From: Methylobacter sp. BlB1
GTDB taxonomy: Bacteria; Pseudomonadota; Gammaproteobacteria; Methylococcales; Methylomonadaceae
Assembly: GCF_015476545.1 (NCBI RefSeq)
Contig: NZ_JADMKV010000010.1
Span: 1-64,000 of the forward strand
Direction: 5' to 3'
DNA: 64,000 nt
Numbering within the stretch: position 1 is the stretch's first letter; the number at the start of each line of letters is the position of its first letter. Under the pieces are notes generated by a model. It was not told where the DNA came from, searched no databases, and worked only from the letters and a program-made list of their open reading frames with translations. Shown here piece after piece: positions 1-9,477 of this stretch. The translations under genes were made by a program, and so were the position numbers.

Positions 1-55
1 CGATGGTGCCTACGTTTACGTGTGGCTTAGTACGTGTAAATTTTTCTTTGGCCAT
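1..55 (-). CDS. tuf: Elongation factor Tu, N-terminal fragment
   Basis: Only the first 18 codons lie in the window; the gene runs off the left edge on the minus strand. They read MAKEKFTRTKPHVNVGTI, the near-invariant EF-Tu amino terminus that leads into the P-loop. EF-Tu is the GTPase that delivers aminoacyl-tRNA to the ribosome. It follows tRNA-Tyr, tRNA-Gly and tRNA-Thr on the same strand, the classic tufB arrangement, so it is probably read from the promoter upstream of tRNA-Tyr. Whether it is tufA- or tufB-like cannot be judged from this fragment. Confidence 0.95.
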   Translation of the reverse strand, partial: MAKEKFTRTKPHVNVGTI

Positions 56-87
56 TTTAATACGCCTTTAACAATCAATATTACAAC

Positions 88-163
<76 letters not shown>

Positions 164-178
164 CTAATACAGAAAATT

Positions 179-252
179 TGGAGCGGGTGATGGGAATCGA
201 ACCCACGTGATCAGCTTGGAAGGCTGGAGTTCTACCATTGAACTACACCCGC
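179..252 (-). tRNA. glyT: tRNA-Gly (anticodon TCC)
   Basis: A 74-base cloverleaf on the minus strand. Acceptor GCGGGTG pairs with CACCCGC, the T loop is GTTCGATTC, and CCA is encoded. The anticodon loop TTCCAAG gives TCC. It sits between tRNA-Tyr and tRNA-Thr, as in the E. coli tufB operon. Confidence 0.97.
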
Positions 253-272
253 AGATTTCTTTTAATTGATGA

Positions 273-357
273 TGGTGGAGGGGGGAGGATTCGAACCTCC
301 GAAGGTAGAACCGGCAGATTTACAGTCTGATCCCTTTGGCCGCTCGGGAACCCCTCC
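273..357 (-). tRNA. tyrU: tRNA-Tyr (anticodon GTA)
   Basis: An 85-base class II tRNA with a long variable arm on the minus strand. Acceptor GGAGGGG pairs with CCCCTCC, the discriminator is A, and CCA is encoded. The anticodon stem-loop CAGACTGTAAATCTG gives GTA. It is the first gene of the tRNA-tuf transcript, directly downstream of a strong promoter. Confidence 0.97.
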
Positions 358-376
358 GATATCGGATAAGTCAACT

Positions 377-405
377 ATTATCTTGGAACAATGACAACTT
401 GTCAA
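377..405 (-). promoter_or_regulatory. Sigma-70 promoter of the tRNA-Tyr-Gly-Thr-tuf operon
   Basis: Read on the minus strand, TTGACA (400-405) and GATAAT (377-382) are separated by exactly 17 bases, about 20 bases before the tRNA-Tyr 5' end. This is the closest match to the sigma-70 consensus noted in the window, as expected for a stable-RNA operon. Confidence 0.75.
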
Positions 406-450
406 CTTTTTTATTTGGAAATTTTATTTTTCACTGGCACACCCAGCACA

Positions 451-1017
451 TTAGGCGTGCAATTTATTCATCACAGCCGCGACGTCACCAGCCACCAACT
501 TATCCATACACGCAATCCCTGCGTCAATGGCTGAATTAATTAACTCCCACTCACTCTTTGAAGGAGATCCCAGCACATAGTCAGCAACAACCTTCCCTAC
601 ACCTGGCCGACCAATACCTATCCTTAATCTACAAAAGTCTCTTGAGCCCAGATGCGCAATAATATCCTTTAAACCATTATGCCCTGCATGCCCGCCACCC
701 TTTTTCAGCTTGACGATACCCGCATCAAGATCCAGTTCATCATGAACAACCAAAATCTCTTCCGGCATTATTTTATAATAACGCACAATCTTACCAACAG
801 ATTGCCCACTACGATTCATGAAGGTTTCAGGCTTTAAAAGCATCACCTTCCCCATCGAAGCATTATACTCAGAGAGCACCCCTTGAAATCTGGGATCACT
901 CACCCAAACACAGCCGAATTTAGATGCCAGTTCATCCAAAAATAAAAACCCGGCATTATGCCGGGTTTTTTCATATTGTCGCCCAGGATTACCCAGCCCA
1001 ACTACAAGTTTAATCAC
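451..1017 (-). CDS. pth: Peptidyl-tRNA hydrolase
   Basis: Recycles peptidyl-tRNAs dropped by stalled ribosomes by cutting the ester bond between peptide and tRNA. The 188-residue length is typical. Family residues are in place: N10 in GLGNPG, catalytic H20 in KTRHNAGF, N68 in the FMNRSG segment and D93 in VHDELDLD. The C-terminal part shows the RLRIGIGRP substrate-binding strand. It lies 9 bases after rplY on the same strand, the usual prs-rplY-pth order, so the genes are probably cotranscribed. Confidence 0.96.
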   Translation of the reverse strand: MIKLVVGLGNPGRQYEKTRHNAGFLFLDELASKFGCVWVSDPRFQGVLSEYNASMGKVMLLKPETFMNRSGQSVGKIVRYYKIMPEEILVVHDELDLDAGIVKLKKGGGHAGHNGLKDIIAHLGSRDFCRLRIGIGRPGVGKVVADYVLGSPSKSEWELINSAIDAGIACMDKLVAGDVAAVMNKLHA

Positions 1018-1026
1018 CCGCTGTTT

Positions 1027-1632
1027 TTAAGCTTCTGATGATTCTTCAGCACTACCTCTTGAAGCCATCATAGACACCACAGGCAAATCATGCTCAGGCC
1101 CGTGCGACAATACCACAATTTCCACTCCAGCCGGCAGAACTAAGTCAGAGAGATGAATCGACTCACCAATATCCAAATTAGCCAAATTTACTTCAATATA
1201 TTCTGGCAGAGCAGAAGGCAAGCATGTAACCTCCACATCAACCATAGAGTGAGTAGCAACCCCACCCTTTTTGCCGCCTATGGAAGTATCTTCATTGATA
1301 AAATGCAAAGGCACATGCACCTTAAGAACCTCTGACATACTCACACGCTGAAAATCCAAATGGAGAACCTGAACCTTAGCAGGATGACGCTGAACACCTT
1401 TCAAAATGGCTTTTTCTGTTTTTCCATCAACAGTAACATCAAGAACATGAGAGTAAACCGCCTCATGCGCCAAATGCTTAACAACTTCATTGTGACTCAA
1501 CAACAGCATTTGAGGCTCACCATGCCCACCGTATATCACCGCAGGAACCTTACCTTGACGACGCACGCTTCTTGCTGCGCTTTTACCTGATTGCCCACGA
1601 CTTTCGGCAACAAACTCAAATACGTTAGACAT
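1027..1632 (-). CDS. rplY: 50S ribosomal protein L25, long Ctc/TL5 form
   Basis: Binds 5S rRNA on the large subunit. This is the long form (201 residues): an N-terminal L25 barrel with RRQGKVPAVIYGG near residue 30, then a C-terminal TL5 beta domain. The start is set at 1632 because GAGAGGAAAG precedes that ATG; an in-frame ATG 12 codons upstream lacks such a site. It ends in an acidic, serine-rich tail (GSAEESSEA). It lies between prs and pth, all minus strand, linking translation with nucleotide supply. Confidence 0.95.
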   Translation of the reverse strand: MSNVFEFVAESRGQSGKSAARSVRRQGKVPAVIYGGHGEPQMLLLSHNEVVKHLAHEAVYSHVLDVTVDGKTEKAILKGVQRHPAKVQVLHLDFQRVSMSEVLKVHVPLHFINEDTSIGGKKGGVATHSMVDVEVTCLPSALPEYIEVNLANLDIGESIHLSDLVLPAGVEIVVLSHGPEHDLPVVSMMASRGSAEESSEA

Positions 1633-1677
1633 CTTTCCTCTCAACTCCGTGCCTTCAAGCACACACATTAAATTATA

Positions 1678-2631
1678 TCAATCGACATAAAGTGAACTAA
1701 CTGATTCACCTACTGCTATACGCCTTATAGTCTCAGCCAACATTTCAGCAACACTCAATTGCCTTATCTTACCCAAGCTGATCGCTTCTTGACTTAATGG
1801 TATAGTATCGGTAACAACCAGCTCATCAAGTTCCGAACCATAGAGGTTTTTCATGGCCTTACCTGAAAGCACAGCATGCGTGCAGTAAGCAACCACCTTT
1901 ATCGCCCCATGCTTTTTTAGCGCATCCGCTGCATGACATAAAGTGCCCGCAGTATCAACCAAGTCATCAATCAATACACAGGTGCGCCCATTAACATCAC
2001 CAATAATATGCATAACCTCTGCAACGTTAGCCTTTGGCCTGCGCTTATCAATGATTGCAAGATCAGCATCATCCAATCGTTTAGCAAGGGCACGCGCCCT
2101 AACTACACCACCCACATCCGGCGAGACAACAATCAGATCTTTATATTTCTGCCGCCACACATCACCGAGAAGAATTGGCGACGAATACACATTATCAACT
2201 GGTATGTCAAAAAAACCTTGGATCTGATCAGCATGCAAATCAACAGTCAACACCCTGTTGGCGCCCGCCTGTTCGATCATCCTGGCAACCAACTTCGCAC
2301 TGATAGGCACCCGAGCCGATCGCGATCTTCTATCCTGCCTAGCATAACCATAATATGGCATGACAGCAGTAATCCGTGACGCTGACGCCCTTTTAAGCGC
2401 ATCAATCATCACAAGCAATTCCATTAAGTTTTCATTTGTAGGCGAACAGGTCGGCTGAATAACAAAAACATCCTTACCCCGGACGTTCTCCTCTATTTCT
2501 ACCGCAACCTCACCATCGCTAAATCTACCGACAGTCGCCATACCAAGGCGCATATTGAGCTTTCTTACTATACCTTCAGACAAAGCCAGGTTAGCATTTC
2601 CAGAAAACACCATCATAGAGGTGTCACTCAT
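1678..2631 (-). CDS. prs: Ribose-phosphate pyrophosphokinase
   Basis: Makes 5-phosphoribosyl 1-pyrophosphate from ribose 5-phosphate and ATP for purine, pyrimidine, histidine, tryptophan and NAD synthesis. The 317-residue length matches class I enzymes. Visible landmarks are the N-terminal [16 protein letters not shown] stretch, the [10 protein letters not shown] flexible loop, the [12 protein letters not shown] metal-binding region and the [14 protein letters not shown] ribose-5-phosphate loop. It starts 40 bases downstream of tRNA-Gln and is followed by rplY, so tRNA-Gln and prs may share a transcript with ispE. Confidence 0.97.
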   Translation of the reverse strand: MSDTSMMVFSGNANLALSEGIVRKLNMRLGMATVGRFSDGEVAVEIEENVRGKDVFVIQPTCSPTNENLMELLVMIDALKRASASRITAVMPYYGYARQDRRSRSARVPISAKLVARMIEQAGANRVLTVDLHADQIQGFFDIPVDNVYSSPILLGDVWRQKYKDLIVVSPDVGGVVRARALAKRLDDADLAIIDKRRPKANVAEVMHIIGDVNGRTCVLIDDLVDTAGTLCHAADALKKHGAIKVVAYCTHAVLSGKAMKNLYGSELDELVVTDTIPLSQEAISLGKIRQLSVAEMLAETIRRIAVGESVSSLYVD

Positions 2632-2671
2632 TCAAGCACTCCCAAACTGAATTTAACTTAGTGGAGGTAAA

Positions 2672-2746
2672 TGGCTGGGCCGCAAGGATTCGAACCTTGG
2701 TATGCGGGGATCAAAACCCCGTGCCTTACCGCTTGGCGACGGCCCA
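2672..2746 (-). tRNA. tRNA-Gln (anticodon TTG)
   Basis: A 75-base cloverleaf on the minus strand. Acceptor TGGGCCG pairs with CGGCCCA, the discriminator is G, CCA is encoded, and the T loop is GTTCGAATC. The anticodon is TTG. It ends 4 bases from the ispE stop codon and lies between ispE and prs, so it is probably processed from the ispE-prs transcript. Confidence 0.97.
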
Positions 2747-2750
2747 ATAA

Positions 2751-3632
2751 TCAAGATGTATACTTACCAAACTTCAGCTTTGAAAACAGTGGTGATTCAT
2801 TAACTCCCTTAGCCAGATAAGCCTGCCACTTATCTTTAAGCGACTTATAGGCATAAACTGCAGTATCTTCCGAATCAAATTGCGCAAAAATACAAGCACC
2901 TGTTCCGGTCAGCCTTGCCTCAGAAAAATCAGACAAATCAACCAAAGCATCTTTAACAGACTGGTAACGCTCACGAACCACACCAAGACAATCATTTTGA
3001 TGCTGGCCCGCTATAAAGTCGCCTATTGTGATTGATTTACTATTTCTTGTCAAATCTTTTGCTGAAAATATTTCTTTTGTATTCACATGACAATCAGGCT
3101 TAATAATCACAACCCATTGTTCTGGAATATCTATTTTTTCAAGTTTTTCACCGACACCTTCTGCCCAGGAGGAATAGCCATACACAAATATCGGAACATC
3201 CGCCCCCAAAGCCAGACCTAACGTCATCAACTTCTCAGTTGTCAAACCTAGGCTCCACAATTCATTCAGCACCACTAAAGTAGTAGCAGCGTCAGAGCTT
3301 CCTCCACCCAAACCGCCACCCATAGGCAAGTTCTTCTCCACCTCAATGCACACTCCATGAGTGCATCCGGTCTCTGCCTTCAATAAATTTGCTGCCTTAA
3401 TGGTTAAATCATCTAACTCGGGAACACCGGGAATAGCTTTATGCAAACTGACTCGCCCATCCTCAACCGGGCGAAAGGTTATCCAATCACATAGATCCAC
3501 AAATTGAAATACAGTTTGTAACAGATGATAGCCATCTTCTCTTTGACCAGTAATACGTAACATCAAATTTAATTTTGCCGGCGCCGGCCATTTCTCCATC
3601 CATGCGGACTGCTTATTTTGCTTTTGCGACAT
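2751..3632 (-). CDS. ispE: 4-diphosphocytidyl-2-C-methyl-D-erythritol kinase
   Basis: Phosphorylates the 2-hydroxyl of CDP-methylerythritol in the non-mevalonate isoprenoid pathway. It is a GHMP kinase: the substrate-binding PAPAKLNLML segment is at residue 16, the glycine-rich ATP loop LPMGGGLGGGSSDAA is near residue 105, and the third GHMP motif LTGTGACIFAQF is near residue 240. At 293 residues it has normal length. Its start overlaps the end of lolB by 20 bases, indicating translational coupling in lolB-ispE-(tRNA-Gln)-prs. Confidence 0.96.
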   Translation of the reverse strand: MSQKQNKQSAWMEKWPAPAKLNLMLRITGQREDGYHLLQTVFQFVDLCDWITFRPVEDGRVSLHKAIPGVPELDDLTIKAANLLKAETGCTHGVCIEVEKNLPMGGGLGGGSSDAATTLVVLNELWSLGLTTEKLMTLGLALGADVPIFVYGYSSWAEGVGEKLEKIDIPEQWVVIIKPDCHVNTKEIFSAKDLTRNSKSITIGDFIAGQHQNDCLGVVRERYQSVKDALVDLSDFSEARLTGTGACIFAQFDSEDTAVYAYKSLKDKWQAYLAKGVNESPLFSKLKFGKYTS

Positions 3633-4206
3633 CTAAATCCCAACGATCTACGATTAACTTTAATTTGACTTGATCATTTGTTACTGTGATTTTACGCGGC
3701 ATAATCTCACCTTCTGCGCGCTGCATTTCTTTGTATTCGCTATGCCATCCCGCCTGCCTGAAACCGTCACCAACTTCTTCAAATTCCCGGGAAGGCTCGG
3801 GCAACCCCACAACCCAGTACCGAAGCGAATGCACAGGCACAAAGATACCTAACTGTTGATTAATAAATTCTTCCGACCTTGCTGAAGATTCTACTTTTCC
3901 ATCTCCGCGATCAACAGTCACAAAATCGTTCACCAGCCGGATAAGCATGGCGCCCTGCCCCAACGGTCCAGATAGTTTTATTTTTTCTTCGCCAGGCTCA
4001 TGCTCCCAACTTATATTTGCGGTCCAGGAATCGTTATGCCCTGAAACAGCCAAACGCCCATCAAAAGCCCACTGTTTCAACTTATAAAGATGAGCTCTTC
4101 CAGCCTTCGAGTAATACCCGCCAGGCTCAACTGGAACAACGGAACAGGCCGACATTAATAGGGACAAACAACCACAAATAAAAAGCTTTGCTTTAAAACG
4201 TGACAC
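3613..4206 (-). CDS. lolB: Outer-membrane lipoprotein receptor LolB
   Basis: Accepts lipoproteins from periplasmic LolA and inserts them into the outer membrane. The signal peptide ends in the lipobox LMSAC, with C21 as the lipidated residue. The mature part has the WAFDGRLAVSGHNDSWTANISW strand pattern of the LolB half-barrel and ends with ITVTNDQVKLKLIVDRW. Length (197 residues) and position directly upstream of ispE and near hemA match other gammaproteobacteria. It follows a TPR lipoprotein by 2 bases. Confidence 0.93.
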   Translation of the reverse strand: MSRFKAKLFICGCLSLLMSACSVVPVEPGGYYSKAGRAHLYKLKQWAFDGRLAVSGHNDSWTANISWEHEPGEEKIKLSGPLGQGAMLIRLVNDFVTVDRGDGKVESSARSEEFINQQLGIFVPVHSLRYWVVGLPEPSREFEEVGDGFRQAGWHSEYKEMQRAEGEIMPRKITVTNDQVKLKLIVDRWDLDVAKAK

Positions 4207-4208
4207 AA

Positions 4209-5954
4209 CTATTCCGCAGTGTTTAGTACTCTTTGTTGAAAATCCAATAGATCTTCATCTTCCGGGGCATCTTTAATGGCTTTAGTAAATATTTTTCTCG
4301 CTTCAGATTTTCTATTTAAAGCCCACAAAACCTCGGCAAGATGCGCCGCTATTTCACCTTCCTGCCTTTTTGCATAGGCCTTCTGAAGGTAAAACAAGGC
4401 TTGCTCAGTATTTCCTAGCTTAAATTGCAACCATCCATAACTATCCATAATAACTGCCTCGTCCGGCTGCAGCCTAAGCGCTTTCTCCAGATATTTTTCA
4501 GCTTCAGCGTAACGATCAGTTTTTTCCGCCAAGGTATATCCTAAAGCATTTAGCGCTTCGGCATTATCAGGATCTTCAGCCAGTATTTTTTTTAGATCGA
4601 CTTCCAATATATCCAATCTGTTGAGGCGCTCAGCCATCAATGCCCGGGTATATAACAATTCTTTCTGCTCAGGCATATCGGCCAACGCATTTGTTAATAG
4701 ATTAAACGCTTGCTCATATTGCTTTTGTTGATTATACAGCTCGGCCTGAATCAGAATGAGCCGCAGCTTCTGTTTTGGAAACTGACTCCGCAAACTGTTG
4801 AGCCTGGAATTAGCTTCATCAAATTGATTATCTTTTGCAAGCAATGAAATCGCGGAAATCTCTGCATCGAGAACAAAAGGCCCATCCTTTACCTTATCAA
4901 ACCAAGCCATAGCCTTTTTCGTGTTCTTGCGTTTTTCTTCTATCTTACCCAGATAAAAGCTAGCTTGGGATTGCCACTCCGGCTGCTCCAGCAATTTTTT
5001 TAAAATATCCTCAGCCTTATTATCTCTACTTAACTGCAAATGCACCAATGCCAAGGCGAACTGGCTTTCAGCATCATTTGGATTAGCAGAAATTATGCCC
5101 TGATAAACTTCACCGGCCTCTTCATATTTTTCTGCTTTTATTAAAACCTGCGCCAATAATTTTTTAATTTTATCATTTTCCGGATACTTGGCGGCCGCCT
5201 TCTCCAGCAATTTTGCCGCAGTATTCAGATCGCCTGAAGACGCCGAGATCTGAGCCTGAAAAATCTGCGCCTTATCCCAATCAGGCTGCACATCCAAAGC
5301 TTGCTGTATTTTCGTTTTAGCCAAATCAGTATTTTTCATCTGCATGGCCAACAATGACTGTACAAAATAGACCTCAGCCTGATTTTGATGACGCAGAGAT
5401 AACGCATCCAACACATCATACAAGAAAGAGACCTTATTTTCCTTTTCCAGCGCAACCGCCAATTCCAGCATTGAATTCTCAAAACCGGCAGGATCAATTA
5501 TCAGCAATTTATCCATATGCTCAACGGCAACTTGTTTATCACCCGCTCTTAAAGCCGATAATGCAGCAATTTTTCTGGCTGTTATATTATTGGAATCTTG
5601 AGACAACCATAGGGAAACAGCCTCGTTTGTCTTATTGCTGTCTTTCATATACATAGCGATTTTTGCAGCTCTCTCAGCAAATCGCGGATCCTTGGTACGC
5701 TTGGCAGCTTCCATATAACCTTCCAGCGCAATCTCATATTGCCCTCTTTGCCCAGCAAGTTCTGCCGCCAATAACATATACATCACATCAGGATCGATCT
5801 CCGTTTTTATACTGCCGGACTGAGCTTCTCCCTTTGTTTGGGATATTTTGACAGGCTCAACAGACTCCTCCTGCGAATTAAGCTTATCCTGCGAACCAGC
5901 ACAGCCATTAAGCAAGACCAGAGTTAGCACTGAAATCAATCTAAAAATCACCAC
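4209..5954 (-). CDS. TPR-repeat lipoprotein, first gene of the lolB-ispE-prs operon
   Basis: A 581-residue protein with a lipoprotein signal peptide (lipobox LLNGC, C18) followed by an almost continuous tetratricopeptide array. Repeats such as NAEALNALGYTLAEKTDRY, AEKYLEKALRLQPDEA and ALFYLQKAYAKRQEGE are clear near the C terminus. TPR arrays bind partner proteins or scaffold envelope complexes. The exact role is unknown; homologous TPR genes often sit upstream of lolB in gammaproteobacteria. Only 2 bases separate it from lolB, so a part in lipoprotein or outer-membrane assembly is plausible but inferred. It diverges from hemA across a 299-base gap in which no consensus promoter stands out. 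Confidence 0.85.
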   Translation of the reverse strand: MVIFRLISVLTLVLLNGCAGSQDKLNSQEESVEPVKISQTKGEAQSGSIKTEIDPDVMYMLLAAELAGQRGQYEIALEGYMEAAKRTKDPRFAERAAKIAMYMKDSNKTNEAVSLWLSQDSNNITARKIAALSALRAGDKQVAVEHMDKLLIIDPAGFENSMLELAVALEKENKVSFLYDVLDALSLRHQNQAEVYFVQSLLAMQMKNTDLAKTKIQQALDVQPDWDKAQIFQAQISASSGDLNTAAKLLEKAAAKYPENDKIKKLLAQVLIKAEKYEEAGEVYQGIISANPNDAESQFALALVHLQLSRDNKAEDILKKLLEQPEWQSQASFYLGKIEEKRKNTKKAMAWFDKVKDGPFVLDAEISAISLLAKDNQFDEANSRLNSLRSQFPKQKLRLILIQAELYNQQKQYEQAFNLLTNALADMPEQKELLYTRALMAERLNRLDILEVDLKKILAEDPDNAEALNALGYTLAEKTDRYAEAEKYLEKALRLQPDEAVIMDSYGWLQFKLGNTEQALFYLQKAYAKRQEGEIAAHLAEVLWALNRKSEARKIFTKAIKDAPEDEDLLDFQQRVLNTAE

Positions 5955-6253
5955 GCAATCGTCCTATTTATCACTCACTAGATATAAGTTAATAGATTAT
6001 CAGAAAAATCAGCTGATTCAGACAGTTGATTTATTCGATTTGGATAAAGCCGTTATATTTCTTTAGAATAAGCCCTCATAATATACTTTGAATTTACCTG
6101 AAAGCCATCTGGTCTCAGTAATTGTGTATAGCTGTGGACGTGTTGGCTACAGCAAAGTTCCTGATCGACTGTGTCGATGCCAAGATAAAAAATCACTGTA
6201 TAAAAATATTATTATAGTACTCTAGAACACATAAACTCTTAACCATCGATACC

Positions 6254-7513
6254 ATGACACTTCTTGCAGTAGGGATTAATTACAATACCGCCCCGGTTTC
6301 CATCCGGGAGCGCCTGGCATTCCCTGCCGAAATTCTGGAATCATCGCTACAGGAATTATGGCACCTGAAAGAAATCAGTGAAGCCGCGATTCTTTCAACC
6401 TGTAACAGGACCGAGTTTTACTGCAAAACATCCACGGCAAACAAGCAGATTCTGATCGATTGGGTTGCCGAAAGCAGAAATATCGACCCGGCAGAGCTTA
6501 CGCCTTACCTGTATTGCCATACTGACAGCCAACTGATCCGCCATATGTTTCGGGTCGCATGCGGCCTGGATTCAATGATACTAGGCGAACCGCAAATTCT
6601 CGGACAGATGAAAACGGCTTATCAGGCAGCCTATGAAGCAGGAACTTTAGGAAAACAGTTAGGCAAACTTTTCCAATACACATTTTCAGCAGCCAAGAAA
6701 GTCCGCACAGATACGGCTATCGGCTCTAGCCCGGTATCGGTGGCCTTCGCAGCTGTCCAGCTGGCACAGCAAATCTTTGACAAACTCAGCGAACAAACTG
6801 CCTTGCTGATCGGCGCCGGCGAAACCATCGAATTGGCAGCCCGTCATCTATCACAACAGGGCATAGGCCGCATTATTGTCGCTAATCGCACATACGATAA
6901 AGCCCATACTTTAGCTTCCCAGTTCAACGGTTATGCTATCGCCTTATCCGAACTGCCCACTCATCTGGCTGAAGCCGACATTGTCATCTCATCAACGGCC
7001 AGCCAGTTGCCGATCCTTGGTAAAGGCAGTGTCGAAAGCGCGATCAAGAAACGCAAACATAAGCCCGTGTTCATGGTAGATCTGGCCGTTCCGCGCGATA
7101 TCGAAGCTGAAGTAGAGCAGCTCAGAGATGTATATCTTTATACGATTGATGATCTGCAGAACACTATAGACCAGAACATGAACTCGCGCCGCCAAGCCGC
7201 GGAACAGGCCGAAGAAATCATTGACACACAAGTGGGCTATTTTTTAGCCTGGTTACGCTCGCAAGGCGCACAGTCAACTATCCGCGACTATCGTCATCAA
7301 GCTGAACAAGTGCGCGATGAAGCTCTGCAAAAAGCATTGGCATTGCTAAAGAACGGCACCTCACCTGAAGAAACTTTGAGCCGGCTTGCTTACAGCCTGA
7401 CCAATAAACTGATACATACGCCCAGCATTCAAATCAGAGAAGCCGGCGAGAACGAAAGACATGATCTGGTTGCCGCTGCCCGCGAAATTTTTAAATTAAA
7501 ACAGACTCAATGA
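6254..7513 (+). CDS. hemA: Glutamyl-tRNA reductase
   Basis: Commits glutamyl-tRNA to tetrapyrrole synthesis by reducing it with NADPH to glutamate semialdehyde. The 419-residue protein has the N-terminal [15 protein letters not shown] signature, the catalytic C50 in [11 protein letters not shown], a Rossmann stretch beginning [17 protein letters not shown] near residue 184, and a C-terminal helical dimerisation domain. It overlaps prfA by 4 bases (ATGA), giving the usual hemA-prfA-prmC operon. The remaining hem genes hemCDXY lie near the other end of the window. Confidence 0.97.
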   Translation: MTLLAVGINYNTAPVSIRERLAFPAEILESSLQELWHLKEISEAAILSTCNRTEFYCKTSTANKQILIDWVAESRNIDPAELTPYLYCHTDSQLIRHMFRVACGLDSMILGEPQILGQMKTAYQAAYEAGTLGKQLGKLFQYTFSAAKKVRTDTAIGSSPVSVAFAAVQLAQQIFDKLSEQTALLIGAGETIELAARHLSQQGIGRIIVANRTYDKAHTLASQFNGYAIALSELPTHLAEADIVISSTASQLPILGKGSVESAIKKRKHKPVFMVDLAVPRDIEAEVEQLRDVYLYTIDDLQNTIDQNMNSRRQAAEQAEEIIDTQVGYFLAWLRSQGAQSTIRDYRHQAEQVRDEALQKALALLKNGTSPEETLSRLAYSLTNKLIHTPSIQIREAGENERHDLVAAAREIFKLKQTQ

Positions 7514-8595
7514 AACCATCCATACAACATAAACTCGAAAATTTGTGCGAACGCTACGATGAAATCGCGGCGCTGCTCTCCGACCCGGAAGTTCAAGGCA
7601 ATCAAAATAAATTTCGTTCACTGAGCCAGGAGTATGCCCAAATCAACCCGATCGTTGATTGCTACAAGCGCTATCAAAAAGCGCTGGACGCGCTGGCTTC
7701 CGCCGAGGAAATGGCCAACGACAGTGATCCGGAACTGCGCGAAATGGCCAAGGAAGAGGTTATTGAAGCGGAAAATCAGATAGAAGCGCTGGAACATGAA
7801 CTGCAAATTCTATTGCTGCCTAAAGATCCCAACGATAACCGCAACATTTTTCTGGAAGTCCGGGCAGGAACCGGCGGTGATGAAGCGGCCATTTTCTCGG
7901 GCGATCTGGCGCGCATGTACCAACGCTTTGCTGAAAGGAAAGGCTGGAGAACCGAAATCATCAGCGAGAGTCCCGGCGATCACGGCGGCTACAAGGAAGT
8001 CATTCTGCGCGTTTCCGGGCAGGACGTTTACTCCCAGCTAAAATTCGAATCCGGCGCGCACCGTGTACAACGGGTGCCTGAAACCGAATCGCAAGGCCGT
8101 ATTCATACCTCCGCCTGTACTATCGCTGTCATGCCCGAAGTCGAGGAAATTGATGCTTTTGACATCAATCCGGCCGACCTGCGAGTCGACACGTACCGTG
8201 CATCAGGCGCCGGCGGCCAGCACGTTAACCGTACCGAATCAGCAATTCGTATCACCCACATCCCAACCGGTGTCGTAGTCGAATGCCAGGATGAACGTTC
8301 GCAACACAAAAACCGCGCCCGAGCCATGTCTTTGCTGCAATCGCGTCTTTTAGCCGCCGAACAGGAAAAACACCACGCCGAACAGGCAGCGACTCGAAAG
8401 CTGCAAGTCGGCAGCGGCGACCGCTCCGAGCGCATCCGCACTTATAACTATCCGCAAGGCCGGCTAACTGACCACAGGATCAATCTGACCCTCTATAAAC
8501 TTGAAGACATCATGGAAGGAGGCCTTGAGCAGGTCATCCAGCCGCTGATCAGTGAGCACCAGGCGGAATTACTGACTCAACTGGGCGAAGAGTAG
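7510..8595 (+). CDS. prfA: Peptide chain release factor 1
   Basis: Releases nascent peptides at UAA and UAG codons. It has 361 residues. The codon-reading PET tripeptide is in [13 protein letters not shown], and the peptidyl-transferase GGQ motif falls at residues 235-237 in GAGGQHVN. The glutamine there is the methylation target of PrmC, encoded next. The start ATG overlaps the hemA stop, suggesting translational coupling. Confidence 0.98.
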   Translation: MKPSIQHKLENLCERYDEIAALLSDPEVQGNQNKFRSLSQEYAQINPIVDCYKRYQKALDALASAEEMANDSDPELREMAKEEVIEAENQIEALEHELQILLLPKDPNDNRNIFLEVRAGTGGDEAAIFSGDLARMYQRFAERKGWRTEIISESPGDHGGYKEVILRVSGQDVYSQLKFESGAHRVQRVPETESQGRIHTSACTIAVMPEVEEIDAFDINPADLRVDTYRASGAGGQHVNRTESAIRITHIPTGVVVECQDERSQHKNRARAMSLLQSRLLAAEQEKHHAEQAATRKLQVGSGDRSERIRTYNYPQGRLTDHRINLTLYKLEDIMEGGLEQVIQPLISEHQAELLTQLGEE

Positions 8596-8600
8596 GCCGG

Positions 8601-9443
8601 ATGCACAGCATCAAATCCGCGCTGGCTGATGCAGTCGACGCGCTGGCATCCATCTCCGACTCCGCGTTGCTGGATGCCGAGGTTTTATTGTGTCATGCCC
8701 TTCAAAAAGAACGCTCTTATCTGCGAACCTGGCCCGATAAACTGCTAGATCCTGAACAGCTGGAACAATTCTGGACATCGATTGAAAAACGACGAAAAGG
8801 CATGCCTGTTGCCTATCTTATCGGCCGCCGGGAATTCTGGTCGCGCGATTTCCACGTCTCGCCGGACGTGCTGATCCCGCGCCCGGACACCGAACTGCTC
8901 GTAGAGCTTGGATTGGAGCTCATACCGCCTAATAAACCCTTCAAACTTATAGACCTGGGAACCGGCTCCGGCATTATCGCCGTCACACTGGCCGCCGAGC
9001 GCCCTCATGCTCAAGTCATAGCAACCGATTTCAGTCCGGCAGCGCTAAAAATAGCCGAGCATAATGCCCAACAACACCACATCACCAACATCCGCTTTTA
9101 CCAGAGCGACTGGTTTAACAATGTACCCAACATCCAATTCGATCTGGTGATCAGCAATCCACCTTATATTGCCGAAGACGATAGCCATCTACAGGAAGGT
9201 GATGTCCGGTTTGAACCGCAAACCGCCCTGGTCGCCGCCCAGCAAGGGCTCAGAGATATAAAGATTATAGCGGACGGGGCGCGTGGCCGCTTGAAACCTC
9301 AAGGGCATTTACTGATCGAACATGGCTACAACCAGCAACATCAGATACAAACAATCTTTAAAGGCTTGGGCTATGATAAGGTGCAAACCTATCAGGATTT
9401 GTCAGGGCAACCGCGCGTCACCTACGGCCAATGGAATAAATAA
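8601..9443 (+). CDS. prmC: Release factor glutamine methyltransferase
   Basis: Methylates the GGQ glutamine of release factors using S-adenosylmethionine. The 280-residue protein has an N-terminal helical domain, the SAM-binding LIDLGTGSGIIAVTLA motif near residue 115 and the catalytic NPPY at 186-189. It begins 5 bases after prfA, its substrate gene, and is followed by an M67 peptidase gene after a short gap. Confidence 0.97.
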   Translation: MHSIKSALADAVDALASISDSALLDAEVLLCHALQKERSYLRTWPDKLLDPEQLEQFWTSIEKRRKGMPVAYLIGRREFWSRDFHVSPDVLIPRPDTELLVELGLELIPPNKPFKLIDLGTGSGIIAVTLAAERPHAQVIATDFSPAALKIAEHNAQQHHITNIRFYQSDWFNNVPNIQFDLVISNPPYIAEDDSHLQEGDVRFEPQTALVAAQQGLRDIKIIADGARGRLKPQGHLLIEHGYNQQHQIQTIFKGLGYDKVQTYQDLSGQPRVTYGQWNK

Positions 9444-9477
9444 GCCCGCCGATTTTAACTTTTACTTTACTCATCTT

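Noticed and set aside
9322-9477. Upstream extension of the M67 gene into prmC
   Set aside because: The extension would overlap prmC by over 100 bases and does not match the JAMM family, which starts near MMQEEIHIP.
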